Shown: positions 1 to 9,890, counted from the first letter of the stretch. The stretch: DNA of 64,000 nt from Planomicrobium sp. YIM 101495 (GCF_009707665.1 NZ_WLZW01000001.1:1240001-1304000); one strand, 5' to 3'. A program made the numbers and translations. The notes: generated from the sequence alone by a model not told the origin.

Positions 1-1
1 G

Positions 2-178
2 AACTCAAGCGTCCGCGTCATCACATCCAACATTTCGGAACGCGTCTCCAACAGTAAACAGAACGAAGCGGAAGTGAACCAATGGACAGGTGTCGCAGCA
101 AACCTCCTCGGTATGTGGGAAGCTTACCGAGATGGGAAGAAAACCGGCAACGCACCAACTGAACGTTCAAGATATTGA
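2..178 (+). CDS. C-terminal fragment of an unidentified protein
   Basis: An open frame enters from the left edge and stops at TGA 176-178, giving about 58 residues that end in NAPTERSRY. The sequence is hydrophilic, has no membrane segment and includes WTGVAANLLGMWEAYRDGKK. A strong hairpin terminator directly after the stop supports a real gene end. I do not recognise the family; the start and most of the protein lie outside the window. Confidence 0.55.
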   Translation, partial: NSSVRVITSNISERVSNSKQNEAEVNQWTGVAANLLGMWEAYRDGKKTGNAPTERSRY

Positions 179-204
179 AAAAAGACAGCCGCGGCTGTCT
201 TTTT
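178..204 (+). terminator. Rho-independent terminator of the upstream gene
   Basis: A-run, then GACAGCC-GC-GGCTGTC, then a T-run. The hairpin begins at the stop codon of the preceding partial gene. The A- and T-runs make it potentially bidirectional. Confidence 0.85.
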
Positions 205-244
205 CTTGTGCGTTTATTTAACTATTTTCCGGGCGTAAAAACAT

Positions 245-296
245 ATCTGAAATTTCAGATACAAAAGATTACAAACAGAAAAAATCGTGGTAAAAT
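245..296 (+). promoter_or_regulatory. Perfect 16-bp palindrome and candidate promoter before the SLH gene
   Basis: ATCTGAAATTTCAGAT (245-260) is a perfect inverted repeat without a terminator T-run. A weak sigma-A-like promoter follows: TTACAA (269-274), 16-bp spacer, TAAAAT (291-296). The palindrome sits just upstream of the -35, a usual place for an operator or activator site. The promoter match is modest; the palindrome is certain. Confidence 0.4.
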
Positions 297-321
297 GAAA
301 ACAAAATGGGAGGGTTTCAAG

Positions 322-1425
322 ATGAAAACGCTCGGTTCTCTTCTTGCTGCTGCCGTCCTCACGTTCGGTTTATTTTCTTCTCCCGCCACTGCGATCGTCC
401 TGTTTGATGACGTCAATGCAGATCATTCGTTTGCGTTCGAAATCGCGTATTTGCATGAGGAAGGAATCATCAACAGCTATACTGATGGCACGTTCCGTCC
501 AAATGCACCAGTTACAAGAGCTCACGCTGCCGCGATGATCGTCCGTGCACTGGACTTGGATGATTCACCGCGCCAAACAGGCTTCCGTGATGTGCCAGCA
601 AGCCACACCTTTTCCGGTCCTATTGCAGCAGCTGTTGACGAAGAAATCGTCTTTGGCTTCGCCAACAATTATTTCGGGCCAGGTTTGGCTGTCACACGTG
701 CACAGGTCGCTGCAATGCTTGACCGTGCATTTTACTTCCCTGAAGCATCTGACAATGGATTCACGGACATGCACGCTAATCACTTTGCATTCGATTCAGT
801 CTCTCGACTCGCGGATGCGGGCGTTGCACTCGGCTATCCTGACAACCGTTTCCGACCAGACGCTCCGGTAACGCGTGCACAATTCTCCGCTTTCCTAGCA
901 CGCACCATCGAGCCGTCCTTCATTCCTGAGAAAAAGGAACTGCTGACGATGGCGAATGAAATCTTGGCTGATCTGAAAGTCGAAAACTTCGTGGATGTTG
1001 CAACATATGTCGGCACAGAAAATGGCCTGACGTTCTGTCCGTATAGTGGTGGATGCTTCGAAGATGGTGGCGTCACTTTTGCGAAGGCCGAGCTTCCTGC
1101 CTTCATGACGGATGAGACCGAGCGGCTTTGGGGCTATGAAGACGGCAGCGGATTCGCAATTAAAGAAACACCTGCCGAATACTATGACGACTACTTGCTC
1201 GATGCCAACTATACTTCAAAAACACGCTTTGACCGGACCGAGCAGCCGATGACCCAAGACTGGATCCACATGCTTTACCCGGAAGCGACCATCGTCGAAT
1301 TCTACTTCCCGGGCACTGCGCAGTACGAGGGCATGGATTGGCAAAGCTTGAACATGGTCTTCGAGAAAACAGCCAGTGGCGACTGGATTCTCGTCGCGAT
1401 CATTAATGACCGTTGGACGATTTGA
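322..1425 (+). CDS. S-layer homology (SLH) domain secreted protein
   Basis: 367 residues from ATG 322, chosen because GGGAGGGT sits 6-13 bases upstream and the protein then opens with a clean signal peptide (MKTLGSLLAAAVLTFGLFSS, cleavage near PATA). Three SLH repeats follow at about residues 29-74, 87-133 and 147-192, each with the DGTFRP/DNRFRP-VTRA type core. SLH triplets bind pyruvylated secondary cell-wall polymer, so the protein is predicted to be held on the cell surface. The remaining ~170 residues form an unrecognised C-terminal domain with a Cys pair (FCPYSGGCF) and an aromatic-rich end. It appears monocistronic, flanked by terminators on both sides. Confidence 0.9.
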   Translation: MKTLGSLLAAAVLTFGLFSSPATAIVLFDDVNADHSFAFEIAYLHEEGIINSYTDGTFRPNAPVTRAHAAAMIVRALDLDDSPRQTGFRDVPASHTFSGPIAAAVDEEIVFGFANNYFGPGLAVTRAQVAAMLDRAFYFPEASDNGFTDMHANHFAFDSVSRLADAGVALGYPDNRFRPDAPVTRAQFSAFLARTIEPSFIPEKKELLTMANEILADLKVENFVDVATYVGTENGLTFCPYSGGCFEDGGVTFAKAELPAFMTDETERLWGYEDGSGFAIKETPAEYYDDYLLDANYTSKTRFDRTEQPMTQDWIHMLYPEATIVEFYFPGTAQYEGMDWQSLNMVFEKTASGDWILVAIINDRWTI

Positions 1426-1436
1426 GTAGAGAATGA

Positions 1437-1480
1437 AGGAGAACCGCCTGCCGCGGATGCGGGGCGGTTCTCCTTTTTTT
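1437..1480. terminator. Bidirectional terminator between convergent genes
   Basis: AGGAGAACCGCC pairs with GGCGGTTCTCCT, followed on the plus strand by seven T. It separates the SLH gene (+) from the end of the ankyrin-protein gene (-), whose stop lies at its edge. Confidence 0.9.
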
Positions 1481-2633
1481 AACTGTGTGCAGTAACTTTT
1501 TCGAGTGACTGTGATCGGTGCTCGACAAACAATTCATTTCCCGGATCCAACGAAGTCGCCAACTCCATTGCTTTGGCCGCTTTTTCGTACGCGCCGATTG
1601 TCGTTAAACTATTTGCTTGGTGGAACAAATAATCCGTTCGCTCCGGTGAACTTTCCAGCAACTGCTCTATGGCCGCAATCGCCTCCGAATGCCGATCGAA
1701 TTCACGTAAATAATTCGATTTATGATACAGGTAAAACGTGGGGGCTGCGCTCACTGCAATTGCTTGATTGAGAATTTCGAGCGCTTCTTCTTGCCTTTTT
1801 ATCATCCGGAAGCAATTTGCCACGTAGAAGTAAAATTGTTCGCTCCCCACTTCCGATGTGATCCCTTTCGTGAAGGCAACGATAGCACGGTCAAATTGCT
1901 TCAGTTCTTGTAGGAATAATCCCTCCCAAAAGTACAATTCACCTTTTTCTTCGTTCGCAAAAGCTCTTTCGACATGTGCCAACCCTTCTTCATACTTTCC
2001 TTCTTTGAAAAATGAAAGGAATTGAGAGGTCTCGGAGCTGTCTCTAAGAACATCGCTCTCAAAAAGTTGCTCTATTTGAGATTGCGAAAGGATTTTGGCA
2101 TAGTCAGCTGGTGATAAGCCACTTCGATCTTTCACATCTGCATCCGCACCGGCTTCTAGCAAGAGCTTTGCGATGAGTGTGTATAAATAGCCTCCATCTC
2201 CTAATATTACTGCCTCATGCAATGCGCTCCAGCCAAGTCTGTTCATATGATTGACTGGTACGCCCTGTTCTAAGCATATCTGAACTGTTTTGAGATAGCC
2301 TTTTTCACTGGAAGGAAGCAATGCAGTGCCGCCGAACCGGTTCACAATCGTGACATCCGCTCCGTATGACAGCATCAAGTCAAGTAGCTCCGAAAAGCCG
2401 TTCGCTCCCGCAGCAATAAACGGGCTAAGACCATTCGCATTTTTATGATTCGGATCGCTTCCAGCTTCTAAAAGAAATCGGGAAACTGTGAAATCATTTG
2501 CGAGAACAGCATGCATTAACGCCGTTTGTCCGGATTCATCTTGGACAAGCACATCCGCTCCCTTGCTGAGAAGATCCACTACTAAATCCTGGTTACCAGT
2601 TGCACTCGCTTCTATTAATAAGCTCCCGCTCAA
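1479..2633 (-). CDS. Ankyrin-repeat plus TPR protein
   Basis: 384 residues. The N-terminal half (about 5-170) holds ankyrin repeats with signatures such as GQTALMHAV, NGLSPFIAA and GWSALHEAV. The C-terminal half (about 195-375) holds TPR-like helical repeats (EGLAHVERAF, AIVAFTKGI, EALEILNQAI, AIAAIEQLL). Both are protein-interaction scaffolds, and no catalytic domain or signal peptide is visible, so it is probably a cytosolic adaptor. The start is TTG 2633, overlapping the TGA of the upstream amidohydrolase (TTGA), which implies translational coupling. It is the last gene of the substrate-binding-protein/amidohydrolase operon, and a role in that pathway is only inferred from position. Confidence 0.85.
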   Translation of the reverse strand: MSGSLLIEASATGNQDLVVDLLSKGADVLVQDESGQTALMHAVLANDFTVSRFLLEAGSDPNHKNANGLSPFIAAGANGFSELLDLMLSYGADVTIVNRFGGTALLPSSEKGYLKTVQICLEQGVPVNHMNRLGWSALHEAVILGDGGYLYTLIAKLLLEAGADADVKDRSGLSPADYAKILSQSQIEQLFESDVLRDSSETSQFLSFFKEGKYEEGLAHVERAFANEEKGELYFWEGLFLQELKQFDRAIVAFTKGITSEVGSEQFYFYVANCFRMIKRQEEALEILNQAIAVSAAPTFYLYHKSNYLREFDRHSEAIAAIEQLLESSPERTDYLFHQANSLTTIGAYEKAAKAMELATSLDPGNELFVEHRSQSLEKVTAHS

Positions 2634-3871
2634 TTTTGCACTTTACTTCTTTCTAGTTTTCCGTACACAACATTTCCTTGGAATACGACCGCTTCTCTTT
2701 CCGGTGTGCGTGCGACCGCTTCTGCTGAGCAAGATGCGTTAACGAACACGAAGTCCGCGGCATCTCCGACTTTTGGCCATAACACATCTCCGCCATTTGA
2801 AAGCGGCACGATTCCACCCGTGATAAATTTCAAAGACTCAGCCAGTGAACGTTCATCGCTCTTCCGGTAAACCTCACTGTAGCGCGTACTCTTCTCTAGA
2901 AGATCTCCCGTTCCATAAGGTGACCACGAATCATAAAATCCATCACAACCGAAATGGACCTTCACACCACTCTGATCAAGTAAAGCAATCGGCGGCATCG
3001 TTCGGTTTAGCGGAATCGTCGACATGATGGCAATCCCTGTCTCACTTAATTCATATGCAATTTTCTCTTGTTGAGGAAGTACAACATCTCCTAGGCTGAA
3101 CGCATGGCTGACTGCTACACGGTTTTCCCATTTCGCATCCTTCGTCAGTTCGATGAGCTTCTCAACGGTGTAATAGCCGACTTGACCACCGTCGTGTAAA
3201 TGAATATCGACATCCGCATCATATTGCGTCGCAATCCCCATCATCGTATCCATTGATTTCTCGATGTTCTTGTCGATTCCGGCAGGGTCCAAGCCGCCGA
3301 CCATCGTCGCACCATTTCGCATCGCTTCCCTCATTAGCTCAGGAACATCCCCGTTCAAGAGGCCGTGCTGTGGGAATGCGACGATTTCATAACTCATTTG
3401 GTCCGCATGTGCTTCTAAAGCTGCACGGACACTTTCAAGGTTTTTCAGTCCGATATACGGGTCGATATTCACATGTGTCCGAATGTGCGTCGCGCCTTTT
3501 GACTGCAAGAGTCGAATCATTGCAGTCGCGCGCTGCTCACCAGTTTCCGCAAGCTCAGTCAATTCAATGGCTTCCAGATCCAAACGCTCTTTCAAGCTAG
3601 AGACGGGGTGACAAGCTTTCCAATCAAGCGACAAGTACGTTTTGTCCAAGTGGTTATGCATTTCCTTGAAAGAAGGCAGCCCTAACAATCCGTTCGCATC
3701 CAAACTGTGGACTCCTGGTTCTGTTAAAGTTCCTGCCGGTTCTTTTCGTTCAATCCTTCCATCCTCGATTTTCAAGTCGTAAAGAGCAGTTAAGGTTTCA
3801 ACCGCTTGCTCGGAAGTAGTAGTTAGACCATCTTCCAAAAGCACATTTTTAATCCAGGTAATGTTTTTCAT
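2630..3871 (-). CDS. AtzC/CodA-like amidohydrolase (copy 1)
   Basis: 413 residues from ATG 3871, preceded by GGAGGAGG; the longer frame upstream has no ribosome site. It has the metal-dependent amidohydrolase core: MHNHLDKT with H72, H74 and K77, then THVNID, an AFPQHGLL strand, VGGLDPAG, the metal-site HLHD, SHAF and a late GCD. The order and spacing match N-isopropylammelide hydrolase (AtzC) and cytosine deaminase, which hydrolytically remove an amine from a heterocycle. Substrate cannot be assigned. It lies 19 nt after a paralogue and overlaps the ankyrin gene. It is cytoplasmic, with no signal peptide. Confidence 0.88.
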   Translation of the reverse strand: MKNITWIKNVLLEDGLTTTSEQAVETLTALYDLKIEDGRIERKEPAGTLTEPGVHSLDANGLLGLPSFKEMHNHLDKTYLSLDWKACHPVSSLKERLDLEAIELTELAETGEQRATAMIRLLQSKGATHIRTHVNIDPYIGLKNLESVRAALEAHADQMSYEIVAFPQHGLLNGDVPELMREAMRNGATMVGGLDPAGIDKNIEKSMDTMMGIATQYDADVDIHLHDGGQVGYYTVEKLIELTKDAKWENRVAVSHAFSLGDVVLPQQEKIAYELSETGIAIMSTIPLNRTMPPIALLDQSGVKVHFGCDGFYDSWSPYGTGDLLEKSTRYSEVYRKSDERSLAESLKFITGGIVPLSNGGDVLWPKVGDAADFVFVNASCSAEAVARTPEREAVVFQGNVVYGKLERSKVQN

Positions 3872-3890
3872 ATCGAATCCTCCTCCATCT

Positions 3891-5117
3891 TCACTGCATC
3901 TGCGGCAGTCTGTTTTTGATTTCCTGACCATTAAAGAAGACTGCTTTTACACCCGCTCTTCTCGCAATCGCCTCGGAAGTACAAGTGGCGTTCACCAAAA
4001 TCATCGATGCATCATCCCCGACTTTCGGCCACACTCTTTCTCCTTCATTATCAAGTGGCGTTATGCCACCTGTCGCATATTTCAATATTCGATTCAATGA
4101 GAATTCATCCACACACTTGAAGCGCTCTGCTAATATATTTAGCTTTTGAATTGTGTTCCCTGTCCCGAACGGAGACCAGTGATCCGTGATACTGTCATGT
4201 CCAAGTGAAATCCCGATTCCTGCTTTATCCATTTCTAACACTGGAATTGTCGGACGGTTTACAGGAATTGTCGTCGTCACATCAATTCGATTCGCCCGCA
4301 GTTCAGCAAGAATCTCATCTAGTGCATCACCCGAGAAGTCGCCAAGTGCCATTCCATGGCTGATTGTGACATTCCCTTGCATCTTCGCTTCTTCTGTATA
4401 TTGTGCTAGGCGGCTAAACGTATACGCACCGAGCGTATCCACATCATGAAGGTGCAAATCAATCCCTTTATTAGACTCTGCAGCAATGTCGAAGACCGTT
4501 GTCAGTGAGCGCTCGATGTGGCGATCAACAGTTGCCGGGTCCACTCCACCAACAAGTGTTGCACCATTCCTCATCGCATCTCTCACTAACTGCACAGAAT
4601 CACTTCGAAGCAGCCCGTGCTGCGGGAAAGCAACGATATCGTATGTAATCCGGCCCTTGTATTTCTCGAGCGCTCGGACCGTCGCCTCAAGATTTTTCAA
4701 CCCGATTACCGGATCCACGTTACAGTGCGTCCGAATATGCGTATGTCCGTTGTTGATCAAAAGATCGATCATCTTCTCCGCCCGATCTTGCGCAGTCGGC
4801 AGCAGTTTCGGTAACAGCTCTTTTTCTTCTTCCAACCGAGTAAAGATGCCTTTTGTGATCGGCGTACACGCTTTCCACGGTCCGCCGTAATACGTCTTGT
4901 CAATGTGAATGTGCATTTCCCGCAGTGATGGGAGCAATAGAAGATTCGCAGCGTCATATTGTACTGCTGCTTGAGCCGGGATATGACTGGAGACGCTCTT
5001 GATTTTTCCATCTTCGATTTCCAAATGGACCGTTTCAGTTTCCGTCCCAACAATTCGACCGTCCACTTTTTTGAATCCTTTTTCGATAAGTACATTACTG
5101 ATCCAATGATTCGTCAT
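3891..5117 (-). CDS. AtzC/CodA-like amidohydrolase (copy 2)
   Basis: 408 residues, ATG with GGAGGTAGG upstream. Metal and catalytic motifs are the same as in copy 1: MHIHIDKT (H69, H71, K74), THCNVD, AFPQHGLL, VGGVDPATV, HLHDVD, SHGMALGD and GHDSI. It belongs to the AtzC/cytosine-deaminase branch of the amidohydrolase superfamily. Several paralogues close together suggest related substrates or successive steps on one ring compound. The gene is separated from the upstream binding-protein gene by a strong hairpin, so it is probably expressed at a lower level than that gene. Confidence 0.88.
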   Translation of the reverse strand: MTNHWISNVLIEKGFKKVDGRIVGTETETVHLEIEDGKIKSVSSHIPAQAAVQYDAANLLLLPSLREMHIHIDKTYYGGPWKACTPITKGIFTRLEEEKELLPKLLPTAQDRAEKMIDLLINNGHTHIRTHCNVDPVIGLKNLEATVRALEKYKGRITYDIVAFPQHGLLRSDSVQLVRDAMRNGATLVGGVDPATVDRHIERSLTTVFDIAAESNKGIDLHLHDVDTLGAYTFSRLAQYTEEAKMQGNVTISHGMALGDFSGDALDEILAELRANRIDVTTTIPVNRPTIPVLEMDKAGIGISLGHDSITDHWSPFGTGNTIQKLNILAERFKCVDEFSLNRILKYATGGITPLDNEGERVWPKVGDDASMILVNATCTSEAIARRAGVKAVFFNGQEIKNRLPQMQ

Positions 5118-5133
5118 TTTCCTACCTCCATTG

Positions 5134-5172
5134 AAAATAGAAAAAGCACGGACATCGCGCTTTTTCTATTTT
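5134..5172 (-). terminator. Intercistronic hairpin/terminator after the binding-protein gene
   Basis: AAAATAGAAAAAGC pairs with GCTTTTTCTATTTT, with T-runs in both directions. It lies between the substrate-binding protein gene and the amidohydrolases of the same orientation. It may act as a partial terminator or as an mRNA-stabilising stem, keeping the binding protein more abundant than the enzymes. Confidence 0.75.
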
Positions 5173-5180
5173 ATTGTTGT

Positions 5181-6752
5181 TTATTTTTCTATTTCGACAT
5201 CGTTGATCATCAAGTAGTTCGCTGCGTTCAACCAGTAGCCACTTACACTCTCGTTATTCGCTGCCATGTGCTCGTAGTTACGGATTGGCACATAAACCGC
5301 TTCATCGAGTTCAATTTGTGCTAATTCCTCGTAAAGCGCCAATCGTTTATTCTCATCAGTTTCTTCGCGTGCGCTCTCGATTTTTTCATCTACTTCTTCA
5401 TTCGTATAATAGAACGAGTTACCTGCTGGACCATGTGAGATGGAGTGGAACAAGTTGTATTGGTTATAGTCCCCATCTCCAGTCGCATTCCCCCAACCAC
5501 TGATGAACATTTGGTGCTCGCCATTGTTGGTCATTTCGATGAACGTTCCATATTCGACGACTTGGATCTTGACGTCTACGCCAATCCCTTTCAGCTGGGA
5601 CTGGATGACTTCTGCCATGTTGATCCGTTCTTTCCGGTCACTCGTCAGCAAGGAAATCTCCAAGTTCTCCGCTCCAGCTTCTTTAAGAAGAGCTTTTGCT
5701 TCGTTCAAATCGTATTCTGCCGGTTTCGTATTTTCGCTATGTCCGAAGACTTTTGGGCTCATCGCAGAATTCGCCAACGTTCCCGCGTTATTATAGACGC
5801 CTGAAATGATCGATTCGCGCTCAATCGCATGGCTGATCGCTTTTCGCACGCGCACGTCATCAAGTGGTGCTTTTGCTGTGTTGAAGCCGAGGTATTCGAC
5901 CGCAAGCCCTTCCGTACGAACCAAGTCCATTGTGTCCGATGCGTCGATGCGCTCGATTTCAGTGACCGGAACTTGGTCATTGATGTGCGCTTCTCCTGTC
6001 TCGATCATCGCAAGTCTTGTCGCATCTTCCGGGACGACTTTGAATACGACACGCTGAATATTCGGTTTGTCTCCCCAATACTCTTCATTTCTCACTAACG
6101 AAATCTCTTGACCGCTCTTCCAATTCTCGAATACGAACGGGCCGGTCCCGACTGGTTTCTTCTTTAAAGATTCCGGATCTTCCGCTAGTACTTTCGGGCT
6201 CATGATGCCGCCTTCCTGACTCGCTAAGATGGAAAGCAGTGGTGCATACGGGTAATCCAGAAGCAATTGAACCGTGTACGGATCGATCACTTTCACTTCA
6301 TTGATCATTGCGAATTTCTCACGCTGCGGTGAACCCGTTGCCGGATCCAGCAAGCGATCGAACGTCGCTTTAACCGCTTCTGCATTGAATGGTTCGCCAT
6401 CGTGGAACGTGATGCCTTCATTCAATTTGAATTCCCAAGTTGTATCGTCGATGATTTCCCATTCTTTCGCCAAGGATGGCTGAAGGACAAAGTTTTCATC
6501 CGGTTTGACCAACCCTTCATAGACTTTCTGATAGTTGATGTTCGCAGATGGGATATCAGTGATGAAATGCGGATCCAAGCTTGTTGCATCCGATAGTCTG
6601 ACGACATGCAATGTTCCTCCCATTGTATTCTCACCGGCTGTTGCCTCATTTTCGGATGATTGGTTGGAATTCGTGGAGCATGCTGCGAGCATAAAAATTG
6701 CACATATTAACATAACCCCTGATACAACATGCCTGAAGCTTTTCTTTTTCAT
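5181..6752 (-). CDS. ABC transporter substrate-binding lipoprotein, family 5 (copy 1)
   Basis: 523 residues from ATG 6752, with an AGAGGAAAGAGGGA ribosome site. Lipoprotein signal with lipobox MLAAC (Cys25), so anchored outside the membrane. The body matches the dipeptide/oligopeptide/nickel binding class: ARLSDATSLDP-type opening seen here as VVRLSDATSLDPHF, WEFKLNEGITFHDGEPF, GTGPFVFENWK and VRVRKAISHAI-like motifs. It is divergent from the Dpp-type permease operon, which has no binding protein of its own. With neighbouring amidohydrolases, the ligand is probably a nitrogenous small molecule rather than a peptide (inference). Confidence 0.9.
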   Translation of the reverse strand: MKKKSFRHVVSGVMLICAIFMLAACSTNSNQSSENEATAGENTMGGTLHVVRLSDATSLDPHFITDIPSANINYQKVYEGLVKPDENFVLQPSLAKEWEIIDDTTWEFKLNEGITFHDGEPFNAEAVKATFDRLLDPATGSPQREKFAMINEVKVIDPYTVQLLLDYPYAPLLSILASQEGGIMSPKVLAEDPESLKKKPVGTGPFVFENWKSGQEISLVRNEEYWGDKPNIQRVVFKVVPEDATRLAMIETGEAHINDQVPVTEIERIDASDTMDLVRTEGLAVEYLGFNTAKAPLDDVRVRKAISHAIERESIISGVYNNAGTLANSAMSPKVFGHSENTKPAEYDLNEAKALLKEAGAENLEISLLTSDRKERINMAEVIQSQLKGIGVDVKIQVVEYGTFIEMTNNGEHQMFISGWGNATGDGDYNQYNLFHSISHGPAGNSFYYTNEEVDEKIESAREETDENKRLALYEELAQIELDEAVYVPIRNYEHMAANNESVSGYWLNAANYLMINDVEIEK

Positions 6753-7004
6753 CGGGTTCCCTCTTTCCTCTTCGTATTTTGGTTGAGCAGCGTTTAGTTC
6801 TTCCAAGCTCATCTCTAATACTAATTTAATAGTTTGAATATTTTTTATAATATCTATACATAAAATTTAACTATTTCGACTACTATCGGGAATTACATTT
6901 ACTTTTACTGTGAGTCTGCTAATTTAAAATGAATCAGCTGCTACTTCTTCCATACACGTAGAAGCTTTTCGTTCCAAAAAAACAACTTTTTAGGGAGGGG
7001 CATC
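6753..7004. promoter_or_regulatory. AT-rich divergent control region
   Basis: 252 bp between the divergent binding-protein (-) and permease (+) operons. The centre (about 6815-6870) is very AT-rich with TTATAATAT-like -10 sequences on both strands. It must carry both promoters and is the likely target of the AraC-type response regulator encoded 5 kb downstream. I could not fix individual boxes. Confidence 0.45.
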
Positions 7005-7907
7005 ATGGCTATCGAATTGAATAAAGAAGAACCCGTCATCGTTACACAAACAATCGACCACCCAAGGCAATCCGTCATTTCCAATTTCTTTTCCGTGTTC
7101 TTAGAAAACAAGGCTGCCGTAGTGGGAGGACTGATCATTCTCTTCTATATCTTCATCGCAATTTTCGCACCGTTCCTGGCACCTTACCATCCACATGAAA
7201 TCAACTTGGAGAACAAACTCGTGCCACCATCAATGGATCATTGGATGGGAACAGATGATAAAGGAAGAGATATCCTCAGCCGCATCCTTTATGGCTCCAG
7301 ACTTTCCATGGGCGTCGGTTTTGCAGCCGTCATCTTCGGGGCATTCTTCGGAATCACCCTCGGACTGATCGCTGGGTATTACGGCAAGTGGGTCGATTCC
7401 ATCATCATGCGTTGCATGGATGTACTCTTGGCTTTCCCAGGAATTTTGTTGGCCTTAGCTATCGTAAGCGCGCTCGGACCAAGTTTGATCAACGTCACGA
7501 TCGCCGTCGGTGCTTTCTCGGTACCACTGTTCGCCCGTATCGTCAGGGGATCAACATTAGAAGTGAAACAACTCGAATACATTGATGCCATCCGGACGCT
7601 CGGAGCGAATGACGGCACGATCATCTTCAAACACATCTTGCCAAATATCTTATCACCGATCATCGTCCAAGGAACATTACGTGTCGCAACAGCCATTCTA
7701 TCTGCGGCTGGATTGTCATTCCTAGGGTTAGGTGCACAGCCTCCCTCTTCAGAATGGGGAACGATGTTAAGCAGCGGACGTGACTTCTTGTTCACTGCAC
7801 CCTACATCGCCATCTTCCCGGGTCTTGCAATTGCATTGCTTGTTCTCGGCTTCAATATCTTCGGCGATGGACTACGGGATGCATTCGATCCACGGATGAA
7901 AAAATAA
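7005..7907 (+). CDS. ABC transporter permease, DppC/OppC type
   Basis: 300 residues; ATG preceded by AGGGAGGGG. It begins with a cytosolic segment, then a first membrane span (AAVVGGLIILFYIFIAIFAP), and has the PHEINLENKL...HWMGTDDKGRDILSR signature typical of DppC/OppC. The EAA loop (AIRTLGANDGTIIFKHILPN) that contacts the ATPase is intact. About six membrane spans are predicted. It is first in a four-gene permease/ATPase operon and would work with the two nearby binding proteins. Confidence 0.92.
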   Translation: MAIELNKEEPVIVTQTIDHPRQSVISNFFSVFLENKAAVVGGLIILFYIFIAIFAPFLAPYHPHEINLENKLVPPSMDHWMGTDDKGRDILSRILYGSRLSMGVGFAAVIFGAFFGITLGLIAGYYGKWVDSIIMRCMDVLLAFPGILLALAIVSALGPSLINVTIAVGAFSVPLFARIVRGSTLEVKQLEYIDAIRTLGANDGTIIFKHILPNILSPIIVQGTLRVATAILSAAGLSFLGLGAQPPSSEWGTMLSSGRDFLFTAPYIAIFPGLAIALLVLGFNIFGDGLRDAFDPRMKK

Positions 7908-7935
7908 CAGCGAGTAACTAAAGGAGGTTCTTCCC

Positions 7936-8856
7936 ATGCTAATGTTCATTTTAAGACGTCTTGTCCAGACCATTCCCGTCATTTTCGGGGTAACGATTGT
8001 CGTATTCATCATCATGCAACTTGTCCCCGGAGATCCGGCCGTTCTACTCGCTGGTGAAGGTGCGACAAAAGAAACGATCGAAGCACTGCGCGTCCAACTC
8101 GGTCTTCATCAACCGTTATACGCTCAATATATCGACTACGTCACGAATATTTTCCGCGGTGACTTGGGAACTTCCTTAAAAAATAACCAGCCTGTACTCG
8201 ATGAAATCTTGATCCGCCTACCGATTACATTGGAACTTGCGATCATCAGTACATTCATCACAGTCGTTCTTGGAATGGCTGCAGGAATCATCTCAGCAGT
8301 TAAGCCTTACTCAATCATCGACACAGTTGTTATGATCCTTGCACTACTTGGAATTTCACTTCCTAGCTTCTGGTTCGGTTTAATGCTTATGTATGGTTTC
8401 TCTGTGAAGCTTCAAATCTTCCCAGTTGCAGGCTGGGATAGCATGGCACATATCGTGTTGCCTGCCTTCACTCTCGGCGCTGGAGGAGCCGCAATCGTTG
8501 CCCGGATGACCCGCTCCAGTATGCTCGAGGTCATCCGACAAGATTACATCCGTACTGCTCGTGCCAAAGGGGTAAAAGAACGTGTCATCATTTACAAACA
8601 CGCATTGCGTAACGCACTGATTCCTGTCATCACAGTTGTCGGCCTCCAATTCGGTGCACTGCTTGGTGGAACAGTACTTGTCGAATCAATCTTTGCGATT
8701 AATGGTCTCGGACGAATGATCGTCGACTCCATCAGAATGCGGGACTTGCCAATGGTACAAGGTGGCGTACTCGTTGCCTCACTTGTATTCGTAGTCGTCA
8801 ATCTCTTAGTCGACATTCTCTACAGATTCTTCAACAAACGGATTGAATTAAACTAA
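7936..8856 (+). CDS. ABC transporter permease, DppB/OppB type
   Basis: 306 residues, ATG with AAGGAGG upstream. It starts [20 protein letters not shown], the standard DppB/OppB opening, followed by [16 protein letters not shown], the GDLGTS motif and an EAA loop ([20 protein letters not shown]). Six membrane spans are likely. It pairs with the preceding DppC-type subunit as the transmembrane heterodimer. The gene order is C-B rather than the commoner B-C. Confidence 0.92.
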   Translation: MLMFILRRLVQTIPVIFGVTIVVFIIMQLVPGDPAVLLAGEGATKETIEALRVQLGLHQPLYAQYIDYVTNIFRGDLGTSLKNNQPVLDEILIRLPITLELAIISTFITVVLGMAAGIISAVKPYSIIDTVVMILALLGISLPSFWFGLMLMYGFSVKLQIFPVAGWDSMAHIVLPAFTLGAGGAAIVARMTRSSMLEVIRQDYIRTARAKGVKERVIIYKHALRNALIPVITVVGLQFGALLGGTVLVESIFAINGLGRMIVDSIRMRDLPMVQGGVLVASLVFVVVNLLVDILYRFFNKRIELN

Positions 8857-8870
8857 AAGGTGGGAGCAAT

Positions 8871-9890
8871 ATGACTGAACTGAATGAAATTCTATTAGAA
8901 GTGAAGGACTTAAAAACCCACTTCCATACAAAACACGGTGTCAGTAAAGCGGTCGATGGCATCGATTTCACATTAAGAAAAGGTGAAACGCTAGGTATCG
9001 TCGGTGAGTCAGGCTGTGGGAAAAGTATCACGTCATTATCCATCTTGCGCCTGATCCCTTCTCCTCCAGGAAAGATTGCTGGAGGACAGATTTTATATAA
9101 AGGCCGTGATTTAGTGACGCTCCCGGATAACGAAATGCGAAAGATCCGCGGAAATGATATTTCGATGATTTTCCAAGAGCCAATGACTTCACTGAATCCG
9201 GTCATTCCAGTCGGCGAACAAATCGCCGAAGCAATCCGTCTTCACCAAAAGATGAGTAAAAAAGAAGCACGACTGAAAGCAGTCGATATGTTGAAACTCG
9301 TCGGCATCCCCTCTCCCGAGAAACGCGCAAAACAAGAACCGTTCCAGTTGAGTGGCGGAATGCGCCAGCGAGTTATGATCGCGATGGCCCTGTCGTGTAA
9401 TCCGGAAGTGTTGATTGCAGATGAACCGACAACAGCACTCGATGTAACGATTCAGGCCCAAATCCTTGAGTTGATCAAAGAGTTGCAAGCACGTCTCGGA
9501 ATGGGTGTCATGATGATCACACACGACCTCGGAGTTGTCGCAGAAACATGCGATACAGTAGCAGTCATGTATGCAGGCAATATTGTAGAGCATGCATCTA
9601 CTCAAAACTTATTCGACGATCCGAAGCACCCATATACACGAGGACTCCTCGCTTCCCTTCCGAAAATCGATGAAGACCGCGACGAGTTATATACGATCGA
9701 AGGAAGCGTTCCAAGTGCATACAATATGCCTGTAGGCTGCCGCTTCGCATCCAGATGTGAATTCGCACAAGCCGTTTGTCTAGAGAAAAAGCCTGATCTC
9801 ATCGAACAAAGCGACGGCACGAAAGTCCGTTGCTGGATGTACTCGGACGAATGGGCTGGAGCAAAACCAACTGAGGAGGTATTCAACTAA
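8871..9890 (+). CDS. ABC transporter ATPase, DppD/OppD type
   Basis: 339 residues, ATG with GGTGGGAG upstream. Walker [11 protein letters not shown] (about 45-54), signature LSGGMRQRV, Walker [12 protein letters not shown], and the C-terminal oligopeptide-transporter extension with the Cys-rich [15 protein letters not shown] motif (known in OppD/DppD proteins to bind an Fe-S cluster or metal). It powers uptake with the next gene's product. The stop overlaps the next start (TAATG), so the two are coupled. Confidence 0.93.
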   Translation: MTELNEILLEVKDLKTHFHTKHGVSKAVDGIDFTLRKGETLGIVGESGCGKSITSLSILRLIPSPPGKIAGGQILYKGRDLVTLPDNEMRKIRGNDISMIFQEPMTSLNPVIPVGEQIAEAIRLHQKMSKKEARLKAVDMLKLVGIPSPEKRAKQEPFQLSGGMRQRVMIAMALSCNPEVLIADEPTTALDVTIQAQILELIKELQARLGMGVMMITHDLGVVAETCDTVAVMYAGNIVEHASTQNLFDDPKHPYTRGLLASLPKIDEDRDELYTIEGSVPSAYNMPVGCRFASRCEFAQAVCLEKKPDLIEQSDGTKVRCWMYSDEWAGAKPTEEVFN

